From Sedimentitalea sp042687825 (GTDB lineage Bacteria; Pseudomonadota; Alphaproteobacteria; Rhodobacterales; Rhodobacteraceae), in the NCBI RefSeq assembly GCF_042687825.1, contig NZ_JBHUQE010000001.1, positions 186,001 through 250,000 of the forward strand: 64,000 nucleotides of DNA. The letters are read 5' to 3'. How positions within the stretch are numbered: the stretch's first letter is position 1; each line of letters starts with the position of its first letter. The notes below the pieces were generated by a model that worked only from the letters and a program-made list of their open reading frames with translations, searched no databases and was not told the origin of the DNA. A program made the translations under genes and the position numbers. This document shows positions 49,933 through 58,330 of the stretch, piece after piece.

Positions 49933-50784
49933 ATGCCCAAACGCCTCACTTTTCTGTCCAGTCTGGCCCTCGTCGCCGCGATGTCCTGGCCGGCGATGGC
50001 CGTTTCGGCACCGAACGCGGATACGGTCGTGGCCCGGGTCAACGACGAAGAGATCACCCTGGGTCACATGATCATCGCCCGGGCGACCCTGCCGCAACAG
50101 TATCAGCAGCTGCCCGACAACGTGCTTTACAACGCCATTCTGGACCAGTTGATCCAGCAAAGCGCGCTGGTGCAGTCCCGCGACGGCAGCATGCCGCGCC
50201 AGGTCGAGATCTCGCTGGAAAACGAACGCCGCTCGCTGTTGGCGGCGGACGCTATTGAAACCATCATGGGAGCCGTCGGCAGCGACGAGGAAATCCGCGC
50301 CGCCTATGAGGCCAAATATGCCGATGGCTATGGCGAAACCGAGTACAATGCCTCGCATATTCTTGTCGCCAGCCAAGAAGAGGCGACAAAGATAAAGGCC
50401 GATCTGGCCAATGGCGCCGACTTCGCCGAGACGGCCAAGGCGAAATCGACCGGCCCCTCGGGTCCGAATGGCGGCGAACTTGGTTGGTTCACCGCCGGTT
50501 CCATGGTGCCCGAGTTCGAGGCCGCCGTCAGTGCATTGCAGCCTGGGCAGGTGTCCGATCCGGTTCAGACCCAGTTCGGCTGGCATATCATCGCGCTCAA
50601 CGATTCGCGCAAAAAGGCTGCCCCGGAACTGGATGAGGTGCGCGACGAACTGCTGGTCAAACTGCGCCAGGACGCGGTCGAAGCCCAGATCGAGGAACTG
50701 ACCCGCGCGGCGACCATCGAGCGACCGGTGATCGAAGATCTGCAGCCGGAGGTTCTGCAAAATCTCGACCTGCTGGGAAACTGA
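49933..50784 (+). CDS. Periplasmic parvulin-type peptidyl-prolyl isomerase
   Basis: A 283-residue exported chaperone (signal FLSSLALVAAMSWPAMAVSA). An N-terminal SurA/PrsA-like helical region (VVARVNDEEITLGHMIIARA; YNAILDQLIQQSALVQSRDG) precedes the parvulin domain (YNASHILVASQEEATKIKAD; GELGWFTAGSMVPEFEAAVS; FGWHIIALNDSRKKA). These cover the rotamase motif. It folds exported proteins. It faces secA head to head and is followed 3 bp later by argJ. Confidence 0.93.
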   Translation: MPKRLTFLSSLALVAAMSWPAMAVSAPNADTVVARVNDEEITLGHMIIARATLPQQYQQLPDNVLYNAILDQLIQQSALVQSRDGSMPRQVEISLENERRSLLAADAIETIMGAVGSDEEIRAAYEAKYADGYGETEYNASHILVASQEEATKIKADLANGADFAETAKAKSTGPSGPNGGELGWFTAGSMVPEFEAAVSALQPGQVSDPVQTQFGWHIIALNDSRKKAAPELDEVRDELLVKLRQDAVEAQIEELTRAATIERPVIEDLQPEVLQNLDLLGN

Positions 50785-50787
50785 GCG

Positions 50788-52014
50788 ATGGCCAAGATCA
50801 CCACCCGTTCGCCGTTGGCCCCGGCCGGTTTTCCCGACCTGCCGGTCATTGACGGCGTACGCTTTGCCGCCGCCGCCGCCGGGGTGAAATACGCCGACCG
50901 CAACGATGTCATGCTGGCGGTACTGGACGCCGGAACCTCGGTGGCCGGGGTCTTTACCAAGTCCACCACGCGCTCGGCGCCGGTGCTGGACTGTCAGGCG
51001 AAACTGGCCCGCACCAGCGGGGGCAGTGCCGCGATACTGGTCAACTCCGGGAACTCGAACGCCTTTACAGGCCATTACGGCCAGGCTTCGGTGGCCGAGA
51101 TCACGGCGGCCGTGGCAAAAGCCGCATCCGTTCCCCAGGGTCGCGTATTCACCGCGTCAACCGGCGTCATTGGCGAGCCCCTGCCGCACGAACGCATCAT
51201 CCAGAAACTGGAGGAACTGACCGACGGGCTGGACGCCAACGGCATACAGGATGCCGCCGGCGCGATCATGACCACCGACACCTTTGCCAAGGGCGCCGGT
51301 GCCGAGGTCGATATCGAAGGCCGGACAGTGCGCATTGCCGGCATCGCCAAGGGCTCGGGCATGATCGCGCCGGACATGGCGACCATGCTGGTCTATATTT
51401 TTACCGATGCGGTGGTCGCACAGGACCGGCTGCAGGTCCTGCTGGCGGAACTGACAGAAAAGACCTTTAACTGCATCACCGTGGACAGCGACACCTCGAC
51501 CAGCGACAGTCTGATGCTGTGCGCCACCGGCGCCTCGGGCGTGGATGCTGGCAACAGCGAGGCGTTCCGCGCGGCGTTGCACGGCGTCATGCTGGATCTG
51601 GCGCATCAGGTGGTGCGCGATGGCGAAGGCGCCAGCAAGTTCGTCGAAATCCGTGTTACCGGCGCCGCCAGCGACGCCGATGCCAAGACACACGCCCTGT
51701 CCATCGCCAATTCGCCGCTGGTCAAAACCGCCATCGCCGGCGAAGATCCGAACTGGGGCCGGGTTGTGGCCGCCATCGGAAAATCCGGCGCTGCGGCGGA
51801 TCGCGATCGGTTGAGCATCCGGTTTGGCGATATTCTGGTGGCAGAAAAAGGCTGGGTCAGTCCGGATTACCGCGAAGAAGACGCCGCGGCCCACATGAAG
51901 GGGCAGGAATTGCTGATTCAGGTCGATCTGGGGCTGGACCAGGGCCGCTGTACGGTCTGGACCTGCGATCTGACCCATGGGTATATCGAGATCAACGCCG
52001 ATTATCGTTCATGA
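50788..52014 (+). CDS. argJ: Bifunctional ornithine acetyltransferase ArgJ
   Basis: A 408-residue ArgJ, recycling the acetyl group between N-acetylornithine and glutamate in arginine synthesis. The autocleavage site is the Thr in GAIMTTDTFAKGA (about residue 172-173). Other motifs: GVFTKSTTRSAPVLDCQAKL, ILVNSGNSNAFTGHYGQAS, GVIGEPLPHERI, GIAKGSGMIAPDMATMLVYI, and NCITVDSDTSTSDSL. Length is normal. It overlaps mutT by 4 bp. Confidence 0.97.
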   Translation: MAKITTRSPLAPAGFPDLPVIDGVRFAAAAAGVKYADRNDVMLAVLDAGTSVAGVFTKSTTRSAPVLDCQAKLARTSGGSAAILVNSGNSNAFTGHYGQASVAEITAAVAKAASVPQGRVFTASTGVIGEPLPHERIIQKLEELTDGLDANGIQDAAGAIMTTDTFAKGAGAEVDIEGRTVRIAGIAKGSGMIAPDMATMLVYIFTDAVVAQDRLQVLLAELTEKTFNCITVDSDTSTSDSLMLCATGASGVDAGNSEAFRAALHGVMLDLAHQVVRDGEGASKFVEIRVTGAASDADAKTHALSIANSPLVKTAIAGEDPNWGRVVAAIGKSGAAADRDRLSIRFGDILVAEKGWVSPDYREEDAAAHMKGQELLIQVDLGLDQGRCTVWTCDLTHGYIEINADYRS

Positions 52015-52409
52015 AAACGGTTCTGGTGTCTGCGGTCGCGCTGATCGATGTCGATGGCCGGGTCTTGTTGGCGCAACGTCCCGAGGGCAAGTCGATGGCC
52101 GGGCTGTGGGAGTTTCCCGGTGGCAAGATCGAGCCGGGCGAAACCCCCGAAGCCGCATTGATCCGCGAGTTGTACGAAGAGCTGGGCATCGACACCTGGG
52201 CCTCGTGTCTGGCGCCACTGACCTTTGCCAGCCACAGCTATGACGATTTTCACCTGCTGATGCCGCTGTTTGCCTGTCGGAAATGGCAAGGCATCGTGCG
52301 CGCCAACGAAGGCCAGGAACTGGCCTGGGTGCAGCCCCGGGATCTGCGTTCCTATCCGATGCCGCCGGCGGATGTTCCGCTGATCTCGATCCTGCGCGAC
52401 TGGCTGTGA
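52011..52409 (+). CDS. mutT: MutT-type 8-oxo-dGTP diphosphatase
   Basis: A 132-residue Nudix enzyme that clears oxidised dGTP. The Nudix box is GGKIEPGETPEAALIRELYE followed by ELGI, an exact G-x5-E-x7-REU-x-EE-x-G-U match. ATG 52011 overlaps the argJ stop (ATGA). An open frame further upstream belongs to another frame of argJ. Length equals E. coli MutT (129). Confidence 0.94.
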   Translation: MKTVLVSAVALIDVDGRVLLAQRPEGKSMAGLWEFPGGKIEPGETPEAALIRELYEELGIDTWASCLAPLTFASHSYDDFHLLMPLFACRKWQGIVRANEGQELAWVQPRDLRSYPMPPADVPLISILRDWL

Positions 52410-52542
52410 CGAAGGTCGCCGAACTGCGCGCAACACCGAGTCGGGCGCGGTTTTCCCCTGCGGCAAGATTTCCCAGATTTTTCTACCAAATTCTAATCAA
52501 TTCGTGGCTATCCTGAACGAGTCACGAAGTGGGAAGAAACAC

Positions 52543-52677
52543 ATGCTGCGCACGATCATCGTTGGAACCTGCGTGTTCATCCAGGGCAAATTCGTCCGGT
52601 CCCTGCCGGATGGGCGCATCGCCATCCTGGTCGGCTCGACCGAATACAGGGGCCAGCCGGTCACGCCTATGGGCTAA
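52543..52677 (+). CDS. Small conserved-looking protein of 44 residues
   Basis: A 44-codon frame from ATG 52543 with GGGAAG 7 bp upstream. The peptide begins MLRTIIVGTCVFIQGKF and ends GSTEYRGQPVTPMG. The V-G-T-C-V-x-I-Q-G opening and a C-terminal GQPVT resemble small uncharacterised proteins I recall from Rhodobacterales; this cannot be checked here. It looks like a beta-rich mini-protein. It lies between mutT and a terminator shared with infB. Confidence 0.55.
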   Translation: MLRTIIVGTCVFIQGKFVRSLPDGRIAILVGSTEYRGQPVTPMG

Positions 52678-52724
52678 TCATCCGGCAAGGAATTGTCCGA
52701 TTGACGCCAGCGTGAGCGAACGTC

Positions 52725-52766
52725 GAAAAAAGGGGCGCAGCCATATCTGGCCGCGCCCCTTTTCTT
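52725..52766. terminator. Bidirectional intrinsic terminator
   Basis: GGGGCGC (52732-52738) pairs with GCGCCCC (52753-52759), with an inner GCC/GGC pair. A run of A lies on the left and a run of T on the right, so it works for both strands. It ends the mutT/small-gene transcript and the rimP-nusA-infB operon, whose last stop is at 52789. Confidence 0.85.
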
Positions 52767-52788
52767 GTTCTCTGAAACTGCTGATGCG

Positions 52789-55275
52789 TCAGTCCAGCGT
52801 GCGGACAACCTCTTCGCGTTCGAAAATCTCGATGACATCCGCGGGACGGATATCGTCGTAATTCTCGAATGCCATGCCGCATTCCTGGCCGGACTGAACC
52901 TCGGGCACCTCGTCCTTGAAACGTTTCAGCGTTTTCAGGGTGCCTTCGTGAATCACCACGTTGTCGCGCAGCAGACGCACACCGGCGCTGCGGCGGGCGA
53001 CGCCCTCGGTGACCAGACAGCCGGCGACCTTGCCGACACCGGTGACCTTGAAAACTTCCTTGATCTCGGCGTACCCGATGAACTTTTCGCGAATCTCGGC
53101 GCTGAGCAGGCCGCTGGCCGCGGATTTGACGTCATCCACCAGATCATAGATCACCGAATAATACCGGATCTCGACGCCCTTCTGATTGGCGGTGTTTCGG
53201 GCGCTGGCATTGGCACGCACGTTAAAGCCCATGATCGGCGCATTGCTGGCCTCGGCCAGACCGACATCGGTCTCGGTGATGGCACCGACACCGGAATGCA
53301 GCACGCGCACGCGCACCTCATCGTTACCGATCTTTTCCATCGCCTGCACGATTGCCTCGGCAGACCCCTGTACGTCGGCTTTGACCAGGATCGGCAGTTC
53401 ACTAACGCTCTCGTCGGCCTTGGCGTTGGCCATCAGTTGTTCCAGCGTCGTCGCGGCGCCGGCCGCGGCGCGCTTGTCCTTGGCGGCATTGGCACGATAG
53501 TCGGCGATCTCGCGGGCCTGCGCCTCGGTCTCGACCACGTTCAGAACGTCGCCGGCCTCGGGCGTACCGTTCAGGCCCAGAACCTCGACCGGAACCGAAG
53601 GGCCGGCTTCGGTCACCCGCTCGCCCTTGTCGTTCTCCATCGCACGGACCTTGCCCCATTGTTCGCCAACAACGAAAATGTCGCCCTGGCGCAGGGTGCC
53701 GGTCTGTACCAGAACCGTCGCCACCGGACCGCGGCCCACATCCAGCTTGGCTTCGATCACCGCCCCCTGGGCGGCGCGATTCGGGTTCGCGTGCAGTTCC
53801 AGGATTTCGGCCTGCAGGGCGATCGCCTCGAGCAGTTGATCAAGGCCGGTGCCGTTGATTGCCGATACTTCGACATCCTGCACATCGCCCGACATCTTTT
53901 CGACGATCACCTCGTGCTGCAGCAGATCTGTGCGCACCTTGTCCGGGTCGGCATTGGGGCGGTCGATCTTGTTGATCGCCACGATCATCGGCACGCCGGC
54001 GGCCTTGGCATGGTTGATCGCTTCGACGGTCTGCGGCATCACCGCGTCATCCGCCGCAACGACCAGCACGACGATATCCGTCACCTGGGCCCCGCGCGAC
54101 CGCATCGAGGTAAAGGCCGCGTGGCCGGGCGTATCCAGAAAGGTCAGCACCTGACCGTCCTCGGCGGTGACCTGATACGCGCCGATATGCTGGGTGATGC
54201 CACCGGCCTCGCCGGCCACCACCTTTGCATTGCGGATCGCGTCCAGCAGCGAAGTCTTGCCGTGGTCGACATGACCCATCACGGTGATCACCGGCGGGCG
54301 CGGCTGCAGATCCTTTTCTTCGTCCTCGATCTGGGTGATCACATCCTCGACGTCGGCATCCGAAACCCGCACCACTTTGTGGCCGAATTCCTCGATGATC
54401 AGTTCTGCGGTATCGGCGTCGATGGTCTGGTTCTGCGTGACCATCATGCCCATCTGCATCAGCGATTTGACGACGGATCCGACCCGTTCGGCCATACGGT
54501 TGGCCAGTTCGGACACCACGATTGCCTCGGGCAACTGAACTTCGCGCACCACCTTTTCGCGTTCGACACTACCGCCCATCGCCTTTTGACGTGCGCGTTC
54601 CTGCTTGCGCTTCATTGCCGCCATCGACCGTTGACGGCCGCCTTCGCCACCGCGCAGGGCCTGGTTCAGCGTCAGCTTGCCGGAGCGGCGGCCATCGTCA
54701 TCACGGCCCTTGCCGCGCGACGGGCGTTGGTCCCGGTCGCGGTCGGATTTACGCGGGGTCGCGGCGGCCGGTTTCGGCGCACCGGGGCGCGGCGCGGCAC
54801 CGGGTTCGCTCGGCGAAGGTGCGGCAGCGGCCCGTTTGGCGGCAGCCTCGGCTTCTGCCCGTTTGCGGTCTTCTTCTTCGGCCTTGGCGCGGGCCCGCTC
54901 TTCGCGTTCCTTCTCCTCGCGCTCCTTGGCTTCGGCCTCGGCGCGGCGGCGTTCGCGCTCCTCGGCCCGTTCCTTTTCCTCGGCAGCGCGGCGGGCGGCC
55001 TCTTCGACTTCGCGGGCCTTGGCAGCCTGCACCGCCTTGAGGCGGCGCGCCATCTCCGCGTCCGAAATGCCGGCGGGCCGTTTGGATGGGTCACCGATCG
55101 GAGCCGATGATGCGCCCCCGGACTTTCCGGCACCGGGCTTGGGCACCACAACGCGCTTGCGCTTGGTCTCAACCACGACATTCTTCGTCCGTCCGTGGCT
55201 GAAACTCTGTTTCACGTTCCCCGGACGGGAACTCCCACGCAGACCCAAAGTCTTTTTGCCGTCAGTATCGCTCAT
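52789..55275 (-). CDS. infB: Translation initiation factor IF-2
   Basis: An 828-residue IF-2. The N-terminal 200 residues are a long Ala/Glu/Arg-rich helix region (EEAARRAAEEKERAEERE) typical of alphaproteobacterial IF-2. The G domain has GHVDHGKTSLLDAI, DTPGHAAFTSM and NKIDRPNADPDK. C-terminal beta-barrels end NYDDIRPADVIEIFEREEVV. It brings fMet-tRNA to the 30S subunit. It is the last gene of rimP-nusA-ylxR-infB; the terminator at 52725 follows. Confidence 0.98.
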   Translation of the reverse strand: MSDTDGKKTLGLRGSSRPGNVKQSFSHGRTKNVVVETKRKRVVVPKPGAGKSGGASSAPIGDPSKRPAGISDAEMARRLKAVQAAKAREVEEAARRAAEEKERAEERERRRAEAEAKEREEKEREERARAKAEEEDRKRAEAEAAAKRAAAAPSPSEPGAAPRPGAPKPAAATPRKSDRDRDQRPSRGKGRDDDGRRSGKLTLNQALRGGEGGRQRSMAAMKRKQERARQKAMGGSVEREKVVREVQLPEAIVVSELANRMAERVGSVVKSLMQMGMMVTQNQTIDADTAELIIEEFGHKVVRVSDADVEDVITQIEDEEKDLQPRPPVITVMGHVDHGKTSLLDAIRNAKVVAGEAGGITQHIGAYQVTAEDGQVLTFLDTPGHAAFTSMRSRGAQVTDIVVLVVAADDAVMPQTVEAINHAKAAGVPMIVAINKIDRPNADPDKVRTDLLQHEVIVEKMSGDVQDVEVSAINGTGLDQLLEAIALQAEILELHANPNRAAQGAVIEAKLDVGRGPVATVLVQTGTLRQGDIFVVGEQWGKVRAMENDKGERVTEAGPSVPVEVLGLNGTPEAGDVLNVVETEAQAREIADYRANAAKDKRAAAGAATTLEQLMANAKADESVSELPILVKADVQGSAEAIVQAMEKIGNDEVRVRVLHSGVGAITETDVGLAEASNAPIMGFNVRANASARNTANQKGVEIRYYSVIYDLVDDVKSAASGLLSAEIREKFIGYAEIKEVFKVTGVGKVAGCLVTEGVARRSAGVRLLRDNVVIHEGTLKTLKRFKDEVPEVQSGQECGMAFENYDDIRPADVIEIFEREEVVRTLD

Positions 55276-55283
55276 AAAGCTCT

Positions 55284-55904
55284 TTATCCTTCCAAGCGGC
55301 CCTTGCCGCTTTCCGTTTTGCGCATGCCCCGCAATCTCTGGGCTTCCTCTACAACACGTTGCGTGAGTCCACCAGAGGCGAGCGCCGCATGTATCACAGT
55401 TTGGCGGCCAAAGGCCATTCCAAGCTCATCTGCGGTCAACCAGCCGATGTAATGGCCGAAATGAGGCGTGCTCAGTTTCGATTTTCCCCGGCCCGACCCG
55501 TCCGACGCCTGGATCAGAATCAGCGCCTCTTCCTTGGCCAGCCAGGTCTTGACCTTTTCATAGCCGGCCACCGCATGGCCCGACTTGCGCGCCAGGCTGA
55601 TCAGATCGACGACCCGCCGGGCCAGTTGGCGTTCGACCGCATCCACCAGATCCGCTTGCGCCTGCACCGACTGTTTCAGCCCGCGCGCAAACAGTTTTTT
55701 CGCCACCGCCCGATCCAGCGCAGCCCGCTCGGCGGCCACATAGACGCCACGCCCCGGTAATTTGCCCCGGATATCCGGCACGACCTGACCGTCAGGCCCG
55801 GCCACGAACCGGATCAGCCCATGTTTTGGCTGCACCTCGCCCGTGGCAATGCATTTGCGTTCGGGACCGTCGGACCGGTCTTTCGAGGCGCCACCGCGAC
55901 CCAT
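55284..55904 (-). CDS. YlxR-type RNA-binding protein with L7Ae-like C-terminus
   Basis: A 206-residue protein between nusA and infB. ATG 55904 has GGAG 7-8 bp upstream. The N-terminal YlxR/DUF448 domain contains ERKCIATGEVQPKHGLIRFV and GRGVYVAAERAALDRAVAKK. The second domain (about 95-190; ARRVVDLISLARKSGHAVAG) is L7Ae/Gadd45-like. The two-domain form is common in alphaproteobacteria. Likely binds RNA or RNase P; exact role is uncertain. Confidence 0.9.
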   Translation of the reverse strand: MGRGGASKDRSDGPERKCIATGEVQPKHGLIRFVAGPDGQVVPDIRGKLPGRGVYVAAERAALDRAVAKKLFARGLKQSVQAQADLVDAVERQLARRVVDLISLARKSGHAVAGYEKVKTWLAKEEALILIQASDGSGRGKSKLSTPHFGHYIGWLTADELGMAFGRQTVIHAALASGGLTQRVVEEAQRLRGMRKTESGKGRLEG

Positions 55905-55926
55905 GAGAAAACTCCGGAGCCTGAGA

Positions 55927-57567
55927 TCAGGCCCCGACCTCCGTCGGCTTGTCCTGATCTTCGGTGGCGGCGTCTTCTGCGTCTTCAACGTCTTCTTCGA
56001 CCTGCAGATCGGCGGGATCGACCCAACCCAAAAGGATTCGCGCGGTCATGACCAAATCTTGCGCCTCTTCCAGCGTCACGTCAAAGGATTCCAGTATTCC
56101 ATCATCCTTGACCCGCTCGCCATCGACCGATGTCCAGCCGCCGGCCAGTTCCCAGTCAGCGCAGGTGGCGAAATCTTCCAGCGTCTTGACGCCGTCCTTG
56201 GCCAGCGCCTCGATCATCTGGGGCGTCAAGCCCTCGAATTCAACCAGGCTGTCCTCGACGCCCAGCGCGCGGGCATTTTCCAGCGCCGCCTTGGCCTGGG
56301 CTTCCAGATGCTCGCGGGCGCGGGTCTGCAGTTCCTGCGCGGTGCCCTCGTCGACGCCGTCGATCACCAGCAGTTCGTCCTGCTCGACATAGGCGACCTC
56401 TTCGAGATTGGTAAAGCCTTCGGACACCAGCAGCTGGGCAAAGAACTCGTCCAGGTCCAGCGTATCCATGAACAGCTGGGTCCGCTCTTCGAATTCCTTC
56501 TGACGGCGGGCGCTTTCCTCTTCCTCGGTCATGATGTCGATGTCCAGACCGGTCAGTTGGCTGGCCAGACGCACGTTCTGACCGCGCCGGCCGATGGCCA
56601 GGCTCAACTGCTCTTCGGGCACCACGACCTCGATCCGTTCGGCCTCTTCGTCCAGCACCACCTTGGTCACCTCGGCCGGTTGCAGCGCGTTGACCAGGAA
56701 GGTCGGCTGATCCTCGTTCCACGGGATGATGTCGATCTTTTCGCCCTGCAATTCGTTCACAACGGCCTGGACCCGGCTGCCGCGCATGCCGACGCAGGCG
56801 CCCACGGGGTCGATGCTGTTGTCATAGGAAATCACCGCGATCTTGGCGCGGCTGCCCGGGTCGCGGGCGACCGCCTTGATCTCGATGATCCCGTCATAGA
56901 TTTCCGGCACTTCCATCTTGAACAGTTCGGCCATGAATTCCGGCGCTGTGCGCGACAGGAAAATCTGCGGGCCGCGCGGTTCGCGGCGCACGTCCTTGAT
57001 ATAGCAGCGGATGCGGTCATTTGGGCGATAGCTTTCGCGCCCGATCTTCTCGTTGCGCCGCAGGATCGCTTCGCCGGCGCCGACATCGACGATGACATTG
57101 CCGTATTCCTCGCGCTTGACGACACCATTGATGATGGTGGCGGCGCGGTCCTTGAATTCTTCGTACTGGCGGTCCCGTTCGGCCTCGCGGACCCGCTGCA
57201 GGATCACCTGCTTGGCCGATTGCGCCGCGATCCGGCCCATTTCCACCGGCGGGACCTCTTCGACGAACTGATCGCCGACCTTGGGATCGTCCATGTACTG
57301 CTTGGCCTGATCGACGGTGAACTCGGCCTGATAGTTTTCCAGCTCTTCCTCTTCGACCACGGTGCGCACACGGGTAAAGGTCGCCTTGCCGGTCTTGCGA
57401 TCGATCGAGACCCGGATATCCATATCCGCGCCATAGCGGCTCTTGGCGGCGCGGGCCAGGCTCTCTTCCATCGCTTCGACCACCAGGCCGGGGTCGATCA
57501 TCTTTTCGCGGGCCACAGCCTCGGCGGTCTGCAACAGTTCGAGCTGATTTGCGGATGTAATGGCCAT
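55927..57567 (-). CDS. nusA: Transcription elongation/termination factor NusA
   Basis: A 546-residue NusA. The N-terminal domain (MAITSANQLELLQTAEAVAR) is followed by S1 (NVIVDVGAGEAILRRNEKIG), KH domains (CVGMRGSRVQAVVNELQGEK; LAIGRRGQNVRLASQLTGLD), and C-terminal acidic repeats ending with a Glu/Asp tail. The 546 residues are slightly above E. coli (495). It acts in pausing, termination and antitermination. It shares one base with the rimP stop, coupling translation. Together with the leader terminator upstream of rimP, it may regulate its own operon. Confidence 0.98.
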   Translation of the reverse strand: MAITSANQLELLQTAEAVAREKMIDPGLVVEAMEESLARAAKSRYGADMDIRVSIDRKTGKATFTRVRTVVEEEELENYQAEFTVDQAKQYMDDPKVGDQFVEEVPPVEMGRIAAQSAKQVILQRVREAERDRQYEEFKDRAATIINGVVKREEYGNVIVDVGAGEAILRRNEKIGRESYRPNDRIRCYIKDVRREPRGPQIFLSRTAPEFMAELFKMEVPEIYDGIIEIKAVARDPGSRAKIAVISYDNSIDPVGACVGMRGSRVQAVVNELQGEKIDIIPWNEDQPTFLVNALQPAEVTKVVLDEEAERIEVVVPEEQLSLAIGRRGQNVRLASQLTGLDIDIMTEEEESARRQKEFEERTQLFMDTLDLDEFFAQLLVSEGFTNLEEVAYVEQDELLVIDGVDEGTAQELQTRAREHLEAQAKAALENARALGVEDSLVEFEGLTPQMIEALAKDGVKTLEDFATCADWELAGGWTSVDGERVKDDGILESFDVTLEEAQDLVMTARILLGWVDPADLQVEEDVEDAEDAATEDQDKPTEVGA

Positions 57568-58175
57568 CAGGTGTTCTCCTCGTGTGACCTGTCGGTCTGG
57601 ATATCGCCCCGCAGGGGAGTCTCTTCTGAAATTTCGTCAAACTGGTCTTCGTTCAGCGCTCCGGCGGCTTTGCGCTGACGCAGCATTTCCTTGATCAGAT
57701 CGTCGGTCAGCACCAGCTTGGCATCGCTCAGCCAGTCGAACCGCAATCCGATCGTGCCTTCGTCGATATTGATCAGAACCTCGTCGCCGTCGATACCGGC
57801 CAGCGCGCCCTTGAACCGGCGGCGGCCGTCGATAAGATCGGCGGTTTCCAGCTTGGCCTCATAGCCCTCGAACATGTCGAAATCCTTGAGCCGGGTCAGC
57901 GGCCGGTCGATGCCCGGGCTGGAAACCTCCAGCGTATAGGCGTCCAGGATCGGGTCTTCGACATCCAGTGTGGCGCTGACCGCGTTGGAAATGGCGGCGC
58001 AGTCGTCCACTTCGATGCCGCCACCGGGCCGGTCGGCCATGATCTGCAACGTCGTGGTCTTGCCCGACATCAGCCGGACGCGCACCAGTTCGAACCCCAG
58101 ATCCTCGATGACCGGGGTGATGATCTCGGCCAGCCGCCGGTCAATCGCCGCTTTTGCAATCAAATCGTTCGTCAT
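57567..58175 (-). CDS. rimP: Ribosome maturation factor RimP
   Basis: A 202-residue RimP, needed for 30S subunit maturation. ATG 58175 gives the family N-terminus (MTNDLIAKAAIDRRLAEIIT); in-frame ATGs at 58184 and 58187 have no better ribosome site. Motifs: PVIEDLGFELVRVRLMSGKT, VDDCAAISNAVSATLDVEDP, YTLEVSSPGIDRPLTRLKDF. The C-terminal extension beyond the Sm-like domain is longer than in E. coli (150). A terminator hairpin ends just 27 bp upstream. Confidence 0.95.
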   Translation of the reverse strand: MTNDLIAKAAIDRRLAEIITPVIEDLGFELVRVRLMSGKTTTLQIMADRPGGGIEVDDCAAISNAVSATLDVEDPILDAYTLEVSSPGIDRPLTRLKDFDMFEGYEAKLETADLIDGRRRFKGALAGIDGDEVLINIDEGTIGLRFDWLSDAKLVLTDDLIKEMLRQRKAAGALNEDQFDEISEETPLRGDIQTDRSHEENT

Positions 58176-58202
58176 GTCTTCCATCATCCGGGGCGCAAGC
58201 AC

Positions 58203-58226
58203 AAAAAAACGGGCTCGCGGCCCGTT
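58203..58226 (-). terminator. Intrinsic terminator in the rimP leader (possible attenuator)
   Basis: On the minus strand AACGGGC (58226-58220), a 5-base loop CGCGA, and GCCCGTT (58214-58208) form a 7-bp stem that continues into a T-run covering 58209-58203. It is a strong factor-independent terminator. It lies 27 bp before the rimP ATG and about 50 bases after the promoter at 58281-58309, so transcripts of the operon must pass it. Confidence 0.75.
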
Positions 58227-58280
58227 ATCGTCTTCCGGTGGAGCGTTGGGTCCAGAGCCCGGCGCGCCGCTGTTGTTAGG

Positions 58281-58309
58281 CATATACGCGCGCCGGGTCG
58301 GTTTCGCAA
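58281..58309 (-). promoter_or_regulatory. Candidate promoter of the rimP-nusA-infB operon
   Basis: On the minus strand TTGCGA (58309-58304) and TATATG (58286-58281) are exactly 17 bp apart. Transcription would start near 58274, giving a leader of about 100 bases that contains the terminator. The upstream substrate-binding-protein gene ends at 58331, 22 bp before the -35. Confidence 0.6.
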
Positions 58310-58330
58310 GGGGCGAATGTCACGACCCGG

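Noticed and set aside
52765..55110. A 781-codon plus-strand frame opposite infB, and a similar 611-codon frame opposite nusA (55843-57678)
   Set aside because: Both are antisense to complete essential genes and show no recognisable protein features.
58176..58330. Possible tRNA-Met (metY) upstream of rimP, as in E. coli
   Set aside because: No cloverleaf or TTCGANTC arm is present; the region is a promoter, leader and terminator.
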